DNA of 64,000 nucleotides from Pseudorhodoferax soli (GTDB lineage Bacteria > Pseudomonadota > Gammaproteobacteria > Burkholderiales > Burkholderiaceae_C), in NCBI RefSeq assembly GCF_003337555.1, contig NZ_QPJK01000002.1:558001-622000 (forward strand), in the 5' to 3' direction. Each line of letters begins with the position of its first letter. The stretch's first letter is position 1. The notes below the pieces were generated by a model. The model made no database searches. It was not told the DNA's origin and saw only the letters and a program-made list of their open reading frames with translations. This document shows, one piece after another, positions 40,978 through 49,213 of this stretch. A program made the position numbers and the translations under genes.

Positions 40978-43095
40978 ATGACTGCACAGAACCTCCTCGT
41001 TGAACTGTTCGTCGAAGAACTCCCGCCCAAGGCCCTGCGCAAGCTCGGCGATGCGTTTGGCAGCCAGCTGCTCGAGCACCTGCGTGCCCAGGGCCTGGCC
41101 GGCGCCGATGCGCAGCTGACCGCATTTGCCTCGCCGCGCCGCCTGGCCGCCCACGTCACGGGCGTGCTCGCACGCGCGGCCGACAAGCCGCAGTCGACCA
41201 AACTCATGCCCGTCTCGGTGGGCCTCACCGCCGAGGGCCAGCCCACGCCGGCGCTGCTCAAGCGCCTGGCGGCGCTGGGCGCCGACGCTTCGGCCGTGCC
41301 GCAACTCAAGCGCGCACCCGACGGCAAGGCCGAAGCCCTGTTCTTCGACAGCGTGCAGGCCGGTGTGGCCCTGGCAGAGGGCCTGCAAAAGGCCTTGCTC
41401 GAGGCCATCGCCAAGCTGCCCATCCCCAAGCTCATGAGCTACCAGCTGGAAGAAGGCTGCGAACTGCCAGGCTGGACCAGTGTGAGCTTCGTGCGCCCGG
41501 CCCATGGCCTGGTGGCACTGCATGGCAGCGCCGTCGTGCCGATCGGTGCGCTGGGACTGCAAGCCGGCAACAGCACGCAGGGCCACCGGTTCGAGGCGGC
41601 CAAGTCACCCGTGGTGCTGGCACACGCCGACTGCTACGCCGAAACGCTGGCCGAAGACGGTGCCGTGATCGCCGGCTTCGATGCGCGCCGCGCCGAGATC
41701 GCACGCCAGCTGGCTGCCGCGGCTGCGCAGGTCGGTGGCGGTGTGCGCGCCATCGAGGACGAGGCCCTGCTCGACGAAGTGACCGCCCTGGTCGAGCGTC
41801 CCAACGTGCTGGTCTGCGCCTTCGAGGAAGAGTTCCTCGGCGTGCCGCAGGAGTGTCTGATCCTCACGATGAAGGCCAACCAGAAGTACTTCCCGCTGCT
41901 GGACGCCGAGGGCCGGCTCACCAACCGCTTCCTGGTGGTCAGCAACATCCGCCCCGCCGACGCCAGCGCCGTGACCGGCGGCAACGAGCGCGTGGTGCGC
42001 CCGCGCCTGGCCGACGCCAAGTTCTTCTACGACCAGGACCGCAAGAAGACGCTGGCCGCCCGCGTGCCCGGGCTGGACAAGGTGGTCTACCACAACAAGC
42101 TGGGCAGCCAGGGCGAGCGCATCGCCCGCGTGCGCGCCATCGCGGCAGCCATCGCGCAACAGATCGGTGGCGCCGACCTCGCGGCCCAGGCCGACCAGGC
42201 CGCGCAACTGGCCAAGAGCGATCTCGTGACCGACATGGTCGGCGAGTTCCCCGAGCTGCAGGGCACCATGGGCCGCTACTACGCGCTCAACGACGGCCTG
42301 CCGCAGGCCGTGGCCGACGCCATCGAAGACCACTACAAGCCCCGCTTCGCCGGCGACGCGCTGCCGCGCAACGACGTGGGCCTGGTGGTCGCGCTGGCCG
42401 ACAAGCTGGAAACGCTGGTCGGCATGTTCGGCATCGGCAACCTGCCCACCGGCGACCGCGACCCGTTCGCGCTGCGCCGCCATGCGCTGGGCGTGCTGCG
42501 CATGCTGTCCGAAAAGGACCTGCCACTCGCGCCCGAGGCGCTCGTGCGCGCGGCCGTGCCAGCCTTCGGCGACAAGATCCAGGACCCGACCGAGGCCCTG
42601 CTGACCTTCCTCGACGAACGCCTGGCCGGCAGCCTGCGCGAGCAGGGCTACAGCGCCCAGGAAGTCGACGCCGTGCTGGCCCTGCGTCCCGCGCGCCTGG
42701 GCGAGGTGCCCAAGCGCCTGGCGGCCGTGCGCGCCTTCGCCGCATTGCCCGAGGCCGCTGCCCTGGCCGCAGCCAACAAGCGCGTGTCCAACATCCTCAA
42801 GAAGGCCGGCGAGGTCGATCCGCACGTCAGCGAACTGCTGCTGCAGGAGCCCGCCGAGAAAGACCTGTACGCCGCGCTGCAGCGCATCGCGCCCGCAGCC
42901 GACGCGCAGTTCGAAGCCGGCGACTACACCGCCTCGCTGCAGACCCTGGCAGCCTTGCGCGCGCCGGTCGATGCCTTCTTCGACGGCGTGATGGTCAATG
43001 CCGAGCAAGCCGACCTGCGCCTGAACCGCCAGGGTCTGCTCAAGTCCCTGCACGCCGCGATGAACCGCGTCGCCGACCTCTCGCGCCTTGCCTAG
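40978..43095 (+). CDS. glyS: Glycyl-tRNA synthetase beta subunit
   Basis: The tRNA-binding beta subunit, 705 residues, full length for the family. It begins NLLVELFVEELPPKALRKLGDAF, the strongly conserved start. KANQKYFPLLD, LVVSNIRPADASAVTGGNERVVRPRLADAKFFYDQD and the HD-like domain DLVTDMVGEFPELQGTMGRYYA are all present, and the C-terminal anticodon-binding domain is complete. The ATG at 40978 is 2 bp after glyQ. gmhB follows after 7 bp. Confidence 0.98.
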   Translation: MTAQNLLVELFVEELPPKALRKLGDAFGSQLLEHLRAQGLAGADAQLTAFASPRRLAAHVTGVLARAADKPQSTKLMPVSVGLTAEGQPTPALLKRLAALGADASAVPQLKRAPDGKAEALFFDSVQAGVALAEGLQKALLEAIAKLPIPKLMSYQLEEGCELPGWTSVSFVRPAHGLVALHGSAVVPIGALGLQAGNSTQGHRFEAAKSPVVLAHADCYAETLAEDGAVIAGFDARRAEIARQLAAAAAQVGGGVRAIEDEALLDEVTALVERPNVLVCAFEEEFLGVPQECLILTMKANQKYFPLLDAEGRLTNRFLVVSNIRPADASAVTGGNERVVRPRLADAKFFYDQDRKKTLAARVPGLDKVVYHNKLGSQGERIARVRAIAAAIAQQIGGADLAAQADQAAQLAKSDLVTDMVGEFPELQGTMGRYYALNDGLPQAVADAIEDHYKPRFAGDALPRNDVGLVVALADKLETLVGMFGIGNLPTGDRDPFALRRHALGVLRMLSEKDLPLAPEALVRAAVPAFGDKIQDPTEALLTFLDERLAGSLREQGYSAQEVDAVLALRPARLGEVPKRLAAVRAFAALPEAAALAAANKRVSNILKKAGEVDPHVSELLLQEPAEKDLYAALQRIAPAADAQFEAGDYTASLQTLAALRAPVDAFFDGVMVNAEQADLRLNRQGLLKSLHAAMNRVADLSRLA

Positions 43096-43102
43096 TTCCG
43101 CC

Positions 43103-43690
43103 ATGAAACTGGTCATCCTGGACCGCGACGGCACCATCAACGTCGACAGCGACGAGTTCGTCAAGTCGCCCGAGGAATGGGAGCCGCTGCCCGGCGCGCT
43201 GGAAGCCATCGCCCGGCTCAACCATGCCGGCTGGCATGTGGTGATCGCCACCAACCAGTCGGGCCTGGGCCGCGGCCTGTTCGACGTGGTCTCGCTCAAC
43301 GCCATCCACACCAAGATGCACAAGGCCTTGGCCGCGCTGGGTGGCCGCGTGGACGCGGTGTTCTACTGCCCGCACACGCCCGACGAGCACTGCGCCTGCC
43401 GCAAGCCGCAACCCGGCCTGTTCCTGCAGATCGGCGAACGCCTGGGCGTCGACCTGAAGGACGTGCCCACGGTGGGTGACAGTGCGCGCGACCTGCAGGC
43501 CGGCGTCGCGGCCGGCTGCGAACCGCACCTGGTGCTGACCGGCAAGGCCGCCGCCTGGCGCGACCAGGGCACGGCACCGCCGCTGCCCAACGACTTTCCC
43601 GCCCACACCATCGTGCACCAGGACCTGGCGGCCTTCGCCGAGTTCCTGACCGCGCGCGAACTGCTGCAACGCCAGGCCCCTGCACCATGA
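43103..43690 (+). CDS. gmhB: D-glycero-beta-D-manno-heptose 1,7-bisphosphate 7-phosphatase
   Basis: A HAD-superfamily phosphatase of 195 residues that removes the 7-phosphate in ADP-heptose synthesis for lipopolysaccharide core. The nucleophile motif is VILDRDGTIN (Asp7, Asp9), ATNQSG is motif II, and VGDSARDLQAG is motif IV. The zinc loop CPHTPDEHCACRKP is specific for GmhB/HisB-N. It is placed 7 bp after glyS and before plsC, a gene order common in Burkholderiales. A TTG start five codons upstream is possible but unneeded. Confidence 0.93.
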   Translation: MKLVILDRDGTINVDSDEFVKSPEEWEPLPGALEAIARLNHAGWHVVIATNQSGLGRGLFDVVSLNAIHTKMHKALAALGGRVDAVFYCPHTPDEHCACRKPQPGLFLQIGERLGVDLKDVPTVGDSARDLQAGVAAGCEPHLVLTGKAAAWRDQGTAPPLPNDFPAHTIVHQDLAAFAEFLTARELLQRQAPAP

Positions 43691-43756
43691 GAAAAGCCCC
43701 CACGCTCCCCCGCTGCGCGAGGTCCGACGCCCCTCGCGGGGGCGCTTCTCATCTTG
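43688..43756. repeat. REP-like hairpin element
   Basis: GAGAAAAGCCCCCACGCT...CGCGGGGGCGCTTCTC: outer arms GCCCCC/GGGGGC and GAGAA/TTCTC flank an imperfect GC-rich middle. I recognise this as a repeated intergenic hairpin of Comamonadaceae genomes. Only one copy is in this window, so the repeat status is from memory; it could also act as a terminator after gmhB. Confidence 0.55.
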
Positions 43757-43769
43757 GGGCGGCCCGGCG

Positions 43770-44546
43770 ATGAGAAACGGCCTTTCCCCCGGCGCCTGGC
43801 TGCTGGCCTTCGTGCGTTCGGTGCTGCACCTGCTCTGGATGGTGGTCACCATCGTGCCCTGGGCCACCTTCGCGATCCTCGCCTCGGTGTTCGTGAGCCC
43901 CACGCGCATGTACTGGATCTGCGCCGGCTGGCTCAAGACCGCCGTCAACGGCGGCCAGTGGATCCTGGGCATCCGCAACCGCATCACCGGCTTCGAGCAC
44001 CTGCCCCACGGCTCGCTCGACGCCGCCGTGCTGCTGGTCAAGCACCAGTCGACCTGGGAGACGCTGGTGATGCCGGCCATCATGCCGCACCCCCTGGCCT
44101 ACGTGTTCAAGCGCGAGCTGCTCTACATCCCGTTCTTCGGCTGGTCCATGGCGCGCATGGACATGATCCACATCGACCGCAAGGACGGCTCGCGCGCCTT
44201 CGCCAAGGTGGTGCAGCAGGGCCGCCGGCTGCTCAAGCAGGGCAACTGGGTCATCATGTTCCCCGAAGGCACGCGCATCCCGCGTGGTGGGGTGGGCAAC
44301 TACAAATCGGGCGGCACGCGGCTGGCGATCGCCTGTGGCGCGCCGGTGGTGCCGATCGCCGTGACCTCGGCTAAATGCTGGCCACGCAAGGCTTTCGTCA
44401 AGCGGCCCGGCATCGTCGACATCTCCATCGGCAAGCCCATTCCCACCGAGGGCCGCAAGGCCGACGAACTCATGCGCGAAGTGCAGGCCTGGATCGAGAG
44501 CGAGATGCACCGGCTCGACCCCGAGGCATACCCGGGACTGAAGTGA
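43770..44546 (+). CDS. plsC: 1-acyl-sn-glycerol-3-phosphate acyltransferase (PlsC family)
   Basis: A 258-residue inner-membrane acyltransferase that acylates lysophosphatidic acid in phospholipid synthesis. After an N-terminal hydrophobic helix (LLWMVVTIVPWATFAILASVF) the catalytic motif reads KHQSTWE, that is HX4E in place of the more usual HX4D. The glycerol-phosphate-binding motif FPEGTR and GAPVVPIAV are present. It follows the REP-like element, and its stop overlaps the GTG of the next gene. The acceptor specificity is inferred from the family. Confidence 0.88.
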   Translation: MRNGLSPGAWLLAFVRSVLHLLWMVVTIVPWATFAILASVFVSPTRMYWICAGWLKTAVNGGQWILGIRNRITGFEHLPHGSLDAAVLLVKHQSTWETLVMPAIMPHPLAYVFKRELLYIPFFGWSMARMDMIHIDRKDGSRAFAKVVQQGRRLLKQGNWVIMFPEGTRIPRGGVGNYKSGGTRLAIACGAPVVPIAVTSAKCWPRKAFVKRPGIVDISIGKPIPTEGRKADELMREVQAWIESEMHRLDPEAYPGLK

Positions 44547-45388
44547 AGCCGCTGGTCCAGCTGGCGCTCGACTTCTTCGCGCCGCCCGCCGCGCCATCGC
44601 CTGCGCCCGCAGCGGCGCTGCCGGACGCCGCGACGGTCGTGCGCTTCTCGCATCCGCAAGCGAACCGCCAGGCCCTGCTCGGCCCGGCGGTGGTCGACTA
44701 CCTGTTCCGGCGCGCCAAGCGGCGCAGCATCGGCTTCGTGGTGACGGCCGACGGCCTGGTCGTCAGCGCGCCGCGCTGGGTGCCGCTGCCGGAAATCGAC
44801 ACGGCCGTGCGCGACAAGAGCGGCTGGATCCTGCGCAAGCTCGGCGAGTCCCAGACGCGCCAGCAGCGCATGGCCGATGCCCGCATCGTCTGGCAGGAGG
44901 GTGCCGCGCTTCCCTTCCTGGGCCAGCACATCCGGCTCGAACTCGACCCCGGCCACCGCTTCGCCGGCAGCGGCGGCGCCGCGCTGGACGCCGAGCGCGG
45001 CGTGCTGCAGCTGGCACTGCCCGGCCATGCCGCGCCCGAGCAGATCCGCGACACCGTGCAGGCCTGGCTCATGCGCCAGGCGAAGCACCTGTTCACCGAA
45101 CGGCTGCAGCACTACGCGCCGCAGCTGGGCGTGCAATGGACCAAGCTCACGCTGTCCAGCGCCGGCACGCGCTGGGGCAGCGCAAGCAGCAGCGGCTCCA
45201 TCCGGCTGAACTGGCGGCTGGTCCACCTGCGCCTGTCCATCATCGACTACGTGGTCGTGCACGAACTCAGCCACCTGCGCGTGATGGACCACAGCCCCCG
45301 CTTCTGGGATACGGTGGCTTCCATCGTGCCCGACTACGCCGCGCTGCGCGGCCAACTCAAGGACGAGCCCATTCCCCAATGGCCATGA
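44543..45388 (+). CDS. YgjP-like metal-dependent hydrolase (DUF45/M48-like)
   Basis: A 281-residue protein of the YgjP/DUF45 group. The zinc signature VVHELSHLRVMDHSPRFW (HExxHx8H-type: HELSH plus a distal His) is near residue 240. TRWGSASSSGSIRLNWRL, which precedes it, is the other family hallmark, and RRAKRRSIGFVVTADGLVVSAPRW lies at the start. The first 40 residues are an Ala/Pro-rich extension. A GTG start overlaps the plsC stop (GTGA). The reaction is unknown; relatives resemble WLM/SprT metalloproteases. Confidence 0.85.
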   Translation: MKPLVQLALDFFAPPAAPSPAPAAALPDAATVVRFSHPQANRQALLGPAVVDYLFRRAKRRSIGFVVTADGLVVSAPRWVPLPEIDTAVRDKSGWILRKLGESQTRQQRMADARIVWQEGAALPFLGQHIRLELDPGHRFAGSGGAALDAERGVLQLALPGHAAPEQIRDTVQAWLMRQAKHLFTERLQHYAPQLGVQWTKLTLSSAGTRWGSASSSGSIRLNWRLVHLRLSIIDYVVVHELSHLRVMDHSPRFWDTVASIVPDYAALRGQLKDEPIPQWP

Positions 45389-45392
45389 CGCA

Positions 45393-46013
45393 ATGACCGA
45401 ACTCCTGCTGCTGCTGGCCGTGCTGGGCGTCGTCGCGCAGGTGCAGAAGACGCGCGAACAGCAGGCCCGCGTGGTCCTGCTGGCCCAATACCTGCGCCCC
45501 TATCAGATCGAACAGCAGATGGAGGCGCTGACAGACGGCTACCTGCGCTGGCTCGGCGAGGCCGACGAAGAGCGCGCACGCCAGGTGCGCGGCGTGCTGG
45601 CCGGAACCGAGCAGGCGCTGGCCGGCCAGTTCCAGCGCTTCGCCACCGACGTCGCCACCATGCCCGCCCCGCAGGCCCAGGTGAGCAAGCTGCCGATGTG
45701 GATTCCCTGGGCGCAGCAGCTGCTGCCGCGCTACCGGATGTTCGACGTGCGCGAGGCGTTCAAGATCCACGCGCGCGGCATCGCCGAGGTGGCGGCCAAC
45801 AGCACGGGCCTGGCCGAGAAGACCGTGGCGCGCCGCATGATGGCCGAGCTGCTGCTCATGCAGCACACCTGCCACTGGTTCTGCCGCTCCAAGGCCGTGG
45901 CCGATGCACGGCTAGTGCTGCGCCACCAGACCGCCTGGCAACAGGCGCTGGACACGGCCTCGCCGCAGACGGCGCGTGCCTACCGCGAACTGCTGGGCCT
46001 GCCTTCCGCCTGA
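45393..46013 (+). CDS. Hypothetical protein with N-terminal hydrophobic segment
   Basis: A 206-residue protein that I cannot assign to a family. It begins with a short hydrophobic run (ELLLLLAVLGVVAQV) that may be a membrane anchor, followed by mostly helical sequence (EQQMEALTDGYLRWLGEADEERARQVRGVLAGTEQALAGQFQRFA). It has a conserved-looking middle LPMWIPWAQQLLPRYRMFDVREAFKIHARGIAEVA and two cysteines close together (HTCHWFC). It starts 4 bp after the YgjP-like gene, so it is co-transcribed with plsC and that gene. Confidence 0.72.
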   Translation: MTELLLLLAVLGVVAQVQKTREQQARVVLLAQYLRPYQIEQQMEALTDGYLRWLGEADEERARQVRGVLAGTEQALAGQFQRFATDVATMPAPQAQVSKLPMWIPWAQQLLPRYRMFDVREAFKIHARGIAEVAANSTGLAEKTVARRMMAELLLMQHTCHWFCRSKAVADARLVLRHQTAWQQALDTASPQTARAYRELLGLPSA

Positions 46014-46026
46014 GGGCGGTCCGCTG

Positions 46027-48150
46027 TCAATTGGGCGTGCCCGCCACCCGCACGGCCTCGGCAGCCTGACGCACCCCGCGCGCGCCCTGCACCACCAGTT
46101 GCAGCCGGCGCTGCAGCCAGGGCAGCAGCGGCGCCTGCGGATCGGGCCAGTCCAGGCCCGCATCGGCCATGCCGCCCACGCCGGACTCCACGGTTCCGGC
46201 CAGCACCCCCGCCACCTCGGCCTGCGCCGCCACCAGCGCCTGGCGCGCCGAGGGCGCGTCGAGCCGCTCGCGCCTGCGCTCCAGCATCGTGCGCACGGCC
46301 GACAGCTGCGCCAGCAGCACATGGCAGCGCGTGAGCAGCGTGGCCATCGCGGGCACCGGCAGCTGCACGCGCGTGGGCTCGGCATGGCTGCGCTGCGCGC
46401 TTGCGGCGATCGAGCCGATGGCCTCGTAGAACTCGCGCCGCGCCAGCCGCAGGGCCAGGTCGGACTCACCGGGCTCGGGCCAGCGCAGCGCCTCGGCCGC
46501 GAGCACGCGCGCCGCCTCCTGCACCCGCGCGCCCAGCCGCGTGAGGCTGCGCCGCTCCCAGGCCGGCAGCACATAGCAAAAGCCCCAGGCCAACAGCGCG
46601 CCCAGCAGCGTGTCGGCCAGGCGCTCGCCGATGGCATAGCCGCCGGCCGGGTGCGCCATGTGGGCCTGCAGCAGCGCCATCATGGTCGCGGCCGTGGCGG
46701 TGACGAGGTAGCGCACGTTGACGAAGGCGTGGGCCACGCCCACGGCCAGCAGGAAGGCCGCGCCGGACAACCAGGTCTGCCCCAGCCAGGCGAACAGCAG
46801 CACCAGCAGGCAGCCCAGCACGGTGCCGGCCACGCGCGCGTCGCGCCGGGCCAGCGTCTGGTCCAGGTTGCCGCGCAGCACCACGGCCACGCTGAGCACC
46901 AGCCAGTGCGGATGCGAGGCCCAGGGCAGCGCCAACGCCAGGAAATAGGCCGTCCCAAGCGCCGCGGCGCTGCGCAGCGCTTGGCGCAGGATGGGCGAGG
47001 ACAGCCGCCGGTGCGGCGCCAGCGCGGCCAGCGGCCAGCCTTCCGGCGAGACGAAGAACTGCAGCTCGGCCGCGCTCAGGGGCGTGGGCTGGGCCTGCCC
47101 GCGCCAGGTCTGCAGCATGCGGTTGAGGTCGTCGGCGATGTGCTGGGCCCGCTCGCCCAGGGCGGCGGCCAGCGCGCTGCGGCGCGGATCGTCGGCAAAG
47201 GCGGTCAGCGCGGCCTGCAGGCCCTGGTCGCCGACCGGCGCGGCGGCCATGGGCCGGTCCCACTGCACGGCCTGGGCGAGCCAGTGCAGCGTGTCGGCCG
47301 TGGCCGCGATGCGCGCGGCCAGCGCCAGCCGCAGCCGTTCGGCCGCGGCATCGTCGCCGAGCAGGTCCAGGTCGAGCTCGCTGCCCAGGAGCGTGTCGCG
47401 CAGCGCGATGGCGTGCAGCAGGATCGCGATCTGGCGCTGCGCGCCGTGCGCCTCGGTGGCCGAGAACAGCAGGTCGCGCGCCGGCTGCAGGCGCTCGTCC
47501 AGCGCGACCTGCCGCTGCATCCAGTCCTGCAGCGGCAGCGCCCCTGCGATCTCGCGCGGGCCGGCCGAGAGCATGGCGGCCCGTGAGCGCAGCAGCGCGG
47601 CCGTGCCCTCGACCACGGCCGCCAGCGCCAGCGCCCGGTAGCGAGGCTGCAGCCAACGCGAGGCCACGAGTGCCCAACCCAGGTAGACCAGGCTGCCGAA
47701 CGCTGTCCACAGGGCATGCGCGGCCTGGGCCTGCCAGGAGACCGGCGCCGGCCCGGCCATGGTGAACACGATGGCCAGCACCGGCACGAAGGAGATCGGC
47801 CCGGCGCGGGGCCCCCAGGCCAGCAGCATGCTCGCGCCGAACGCCAGCAGCGCGACCACCCCGCCCAACGCCACCGCATGGCCGCGCAAGGCCGTGATCA
47901 GCACGCTGGAAACCAGGCCCACGGCCGCGGCCATCGCCACGCGGCGCCAGGTGCGGTGCGGTGGATTCGGCGTGTCGGCCAGGCTGGCGTAGATGGCGCC
48001 GCCCGAGGCCAGCAGCGAGGCTTCCAGGCCACCCAGCGCCCCCGCCAGCAGCTGCACGAGCAGCACGCCCAGCGCCGTGCCGATGCCGTTGAGGCCATAG
48101 GCGGGCAGTTGCACCAGCCAGCGGCGCACGGCTTCGAGGGGAGATGTCAA
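46027..48150 (-). CDS. FUSC-family inner-membrane protein (YccS-like)
   Basis: A 707-residue membrane protein of the fusaric-acid-resistance/YccS family. Two bundles of about five helices (residues 15-190 and 400-540) are each followed by long soluble helical parts, the usual duplicated architecture; FUSC proteins are thought to be efflux components. It initiates at TTG 48150, which overlaps the stop of the upstream LysR gene (TTGA) and has GGAGG seven bases before it. No periplasmic adaptor or outer-membrane channel gene is adjacent. The substrate is unknown. Confidence 0.86.
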   Translation of the reverse strand: MTSPLEAVRRWLVQLPAYGLNGIGTALGVLLVQLLAGALGGLEASLLASGGAIYASLADTPNPPHRTWRRVAMAAAVGLVSSVLITALRGHAVALGGVVALLAFGASMLLAWGPRAGPISFVPVLAIVFTMAGPAPVSWQAQAAHALWTAFGSLVYLGWALVASRWLQPRYRALALAAVVEGTAALLRSRAAMLSAGPREIAGALPLQDWMQRQVALDERLQPARDLLFSATEAHGAQRQIAILLHAIALRDTLLGSELDLDLLGDDAAAERLRLALAARIAATADTLHWLAQAVQWDRPMAAAPVGDQGLQAALTAFADDPRRSALAAALGERAQHIADDLNRMLQTWRGQAQPTPLSAAELQFFVSPEGWPLAALAPHRRLSSPILRQALRSAAALGTAYFLALALPWASHPHWLVLSVAVVLRGNLDQTLARRDARVAGTVLGCLLVLLFAWLGQTWLSGAAFLLAVGVAHAFVNVRYLVTATAATMMALLQAHMAHPAGGYAIGERLADTLLGALLAWGFCYVLPAWERRSLTRLGARVQEAARVLAAEALRWPEPGESDLALRLARREFYEAIGSIAASAQRSHAEPTRVQLPVPAMATLLTRCHVLLAQLSAVRTMLERRRERLDAPSARQALVAAQAEVAGVLAGTVESGVGGMADAGLDWPDPQAPLLPWLQRRLQLVVQGARGVRQAAEAVRVAGTPN

Positions 48151-49106
48151 CGCGGGGCCTCCATGAGGCCGGCGATCTTAGACGCCGCCGGTGGCACATA
48201 AGCGGCCCATCCGGCCTCGGGCGCCCGCATGGCCTCGGCCAGGTAGGCCACCATCGAGGCGATGCGCACCGACACGGCCGACTGCTGGTGGTAGACCGCG
48301 TGCACGGGCCGGGGCTTGTGCAGTGTGGCCTGCGGCAGCACCTCCACAAGCCGGCCCTGCGCGATGTCGCGCGCAATCATGAAATCGCCCAGGTAGGTGA
48401 TGCCCATGCCCGCGATCGCCATCTGGCGCAGCGTCTCGCCGCTGGACGCCAGCAGCGTGGGCTGCACGCGCGCCGCCCTGCCATCGGCATGCTGCAGGGG
48501 CCACAGGTTCAGCACCTCGGGCTGGCTGAAGCCCAGCAGTTCATGCGCGCGCAGCGCCTCTGCATTGGCCGGCGTGCCGCGGCGGGCCAGGTAGTCCGGG
48601 CTGGCCACGAGCCGGTTGCGCACCTGGCCCAGCAGCCGGCTGTGCAGCGTCGAGTCCTTGAGTTCGCCGATGCGGATGGCCAGGTCCACACGCCGCTCCA
48701 GCAGGTCGATGAAGCCCTCGTTGCTGTTGAGCACCAGATCCACGCCCGGATGCAGCGCGCGGTAGCCCGGCAGCAGCGGCACCAGCACATGGAGCATGAA
48801 CGGCGAGGCCGCATCGATGTGCAGCGGCCCGGCCAGCCGGCCGCGCCGCGCCATGAGCCGGTCTTCGGCCACGCGCACCGACTCCAGGATCTGGCGCGCA
48901 TCCTGCGCAAAGTTGCAGCCCTCGTCGGTCAGGTCCAGCCGCCGGGTGGTCCGGCGCAGCAGGGTGGTCTGCAATTTCTCTTCGAGCCGCGCCAGCAGCC
49001 GGCTCGTGGTGGAGACGGGCTGGCCCAGGTGCTCGGCCGCGGCGGTCAGCGAGCCCATGTCCACCACGGTCAGGAACACGGTGACTTCTTCAAGAGTCAG
49101 TTTCAT
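48147..49106 (-). CDS. LysR-family transcriptional regulator
   Basis: A 319-residue LysR-type regulator; the helix-turn-helix covers LEEVTVFLTVVDMGSLTAAAEHLGQPVSTTSRLLARLEEKL. The effector domain is complete and ends with an extension. It is transcribed together with the FUSC gene (TTGA overlap) and is divergent from an MFS exporter, 107 bp away. That gap contains a GGGTTAACCC palindrome and is the likely control region for both directions, so the regulator probably controls the exporters on either side. Confidence 0.9.
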   Translation of the reverse strand: MKLTLEEVTVFLTVVDMGSLTAAAEHLGQPVSTTSRLLARLEEKLQTTLLRRTTRRLDLTDEGCNFAQDARQILESVRVAEDRLMARRGRLAGPLHIDAASPFMLHVLVPLLPGYRALHPGVDLVLNSNEGFIDLLERRVDLAIRIGELKDSTLHSRLLGQVRNRLVASPDYLARRGTPANAEALRAHELLGFSQPEVLNLWPLQHADGRAARVQPTLLASSGETLRQMAIAGMGITYLGDFMIARDIAQGRLVEVLPQATLHKPRPVHAVYHQQSAVSVRIASMVAYLAEAMRAPEAGWAAYVPPAASKIAGLMEAPR

Positions 49107-49184
49107 CTTCTCAGCCGTAGCAAAAGTATTTTCGAAATTCTGCCGTTTACTGGAAAGGTCTGCATCGCCACAATCGCCAACCTC

Positions 49185-49194
49185 GGGTTAACCC
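49185..49194. promoter_or_regulatory. GGGTTAACCC palindrome in divergent LysR/MFS gap
   Basis: A perfect 10-bp palindrome 20 bp before the MFS start codon, in the shared control region. A second AT-rich dyad, TTTTCGAAA, lies near 49132. Confidence 0.3.
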
Positions 49195-49213
49195 TAGACA
49201 CACCACCCTGGCC

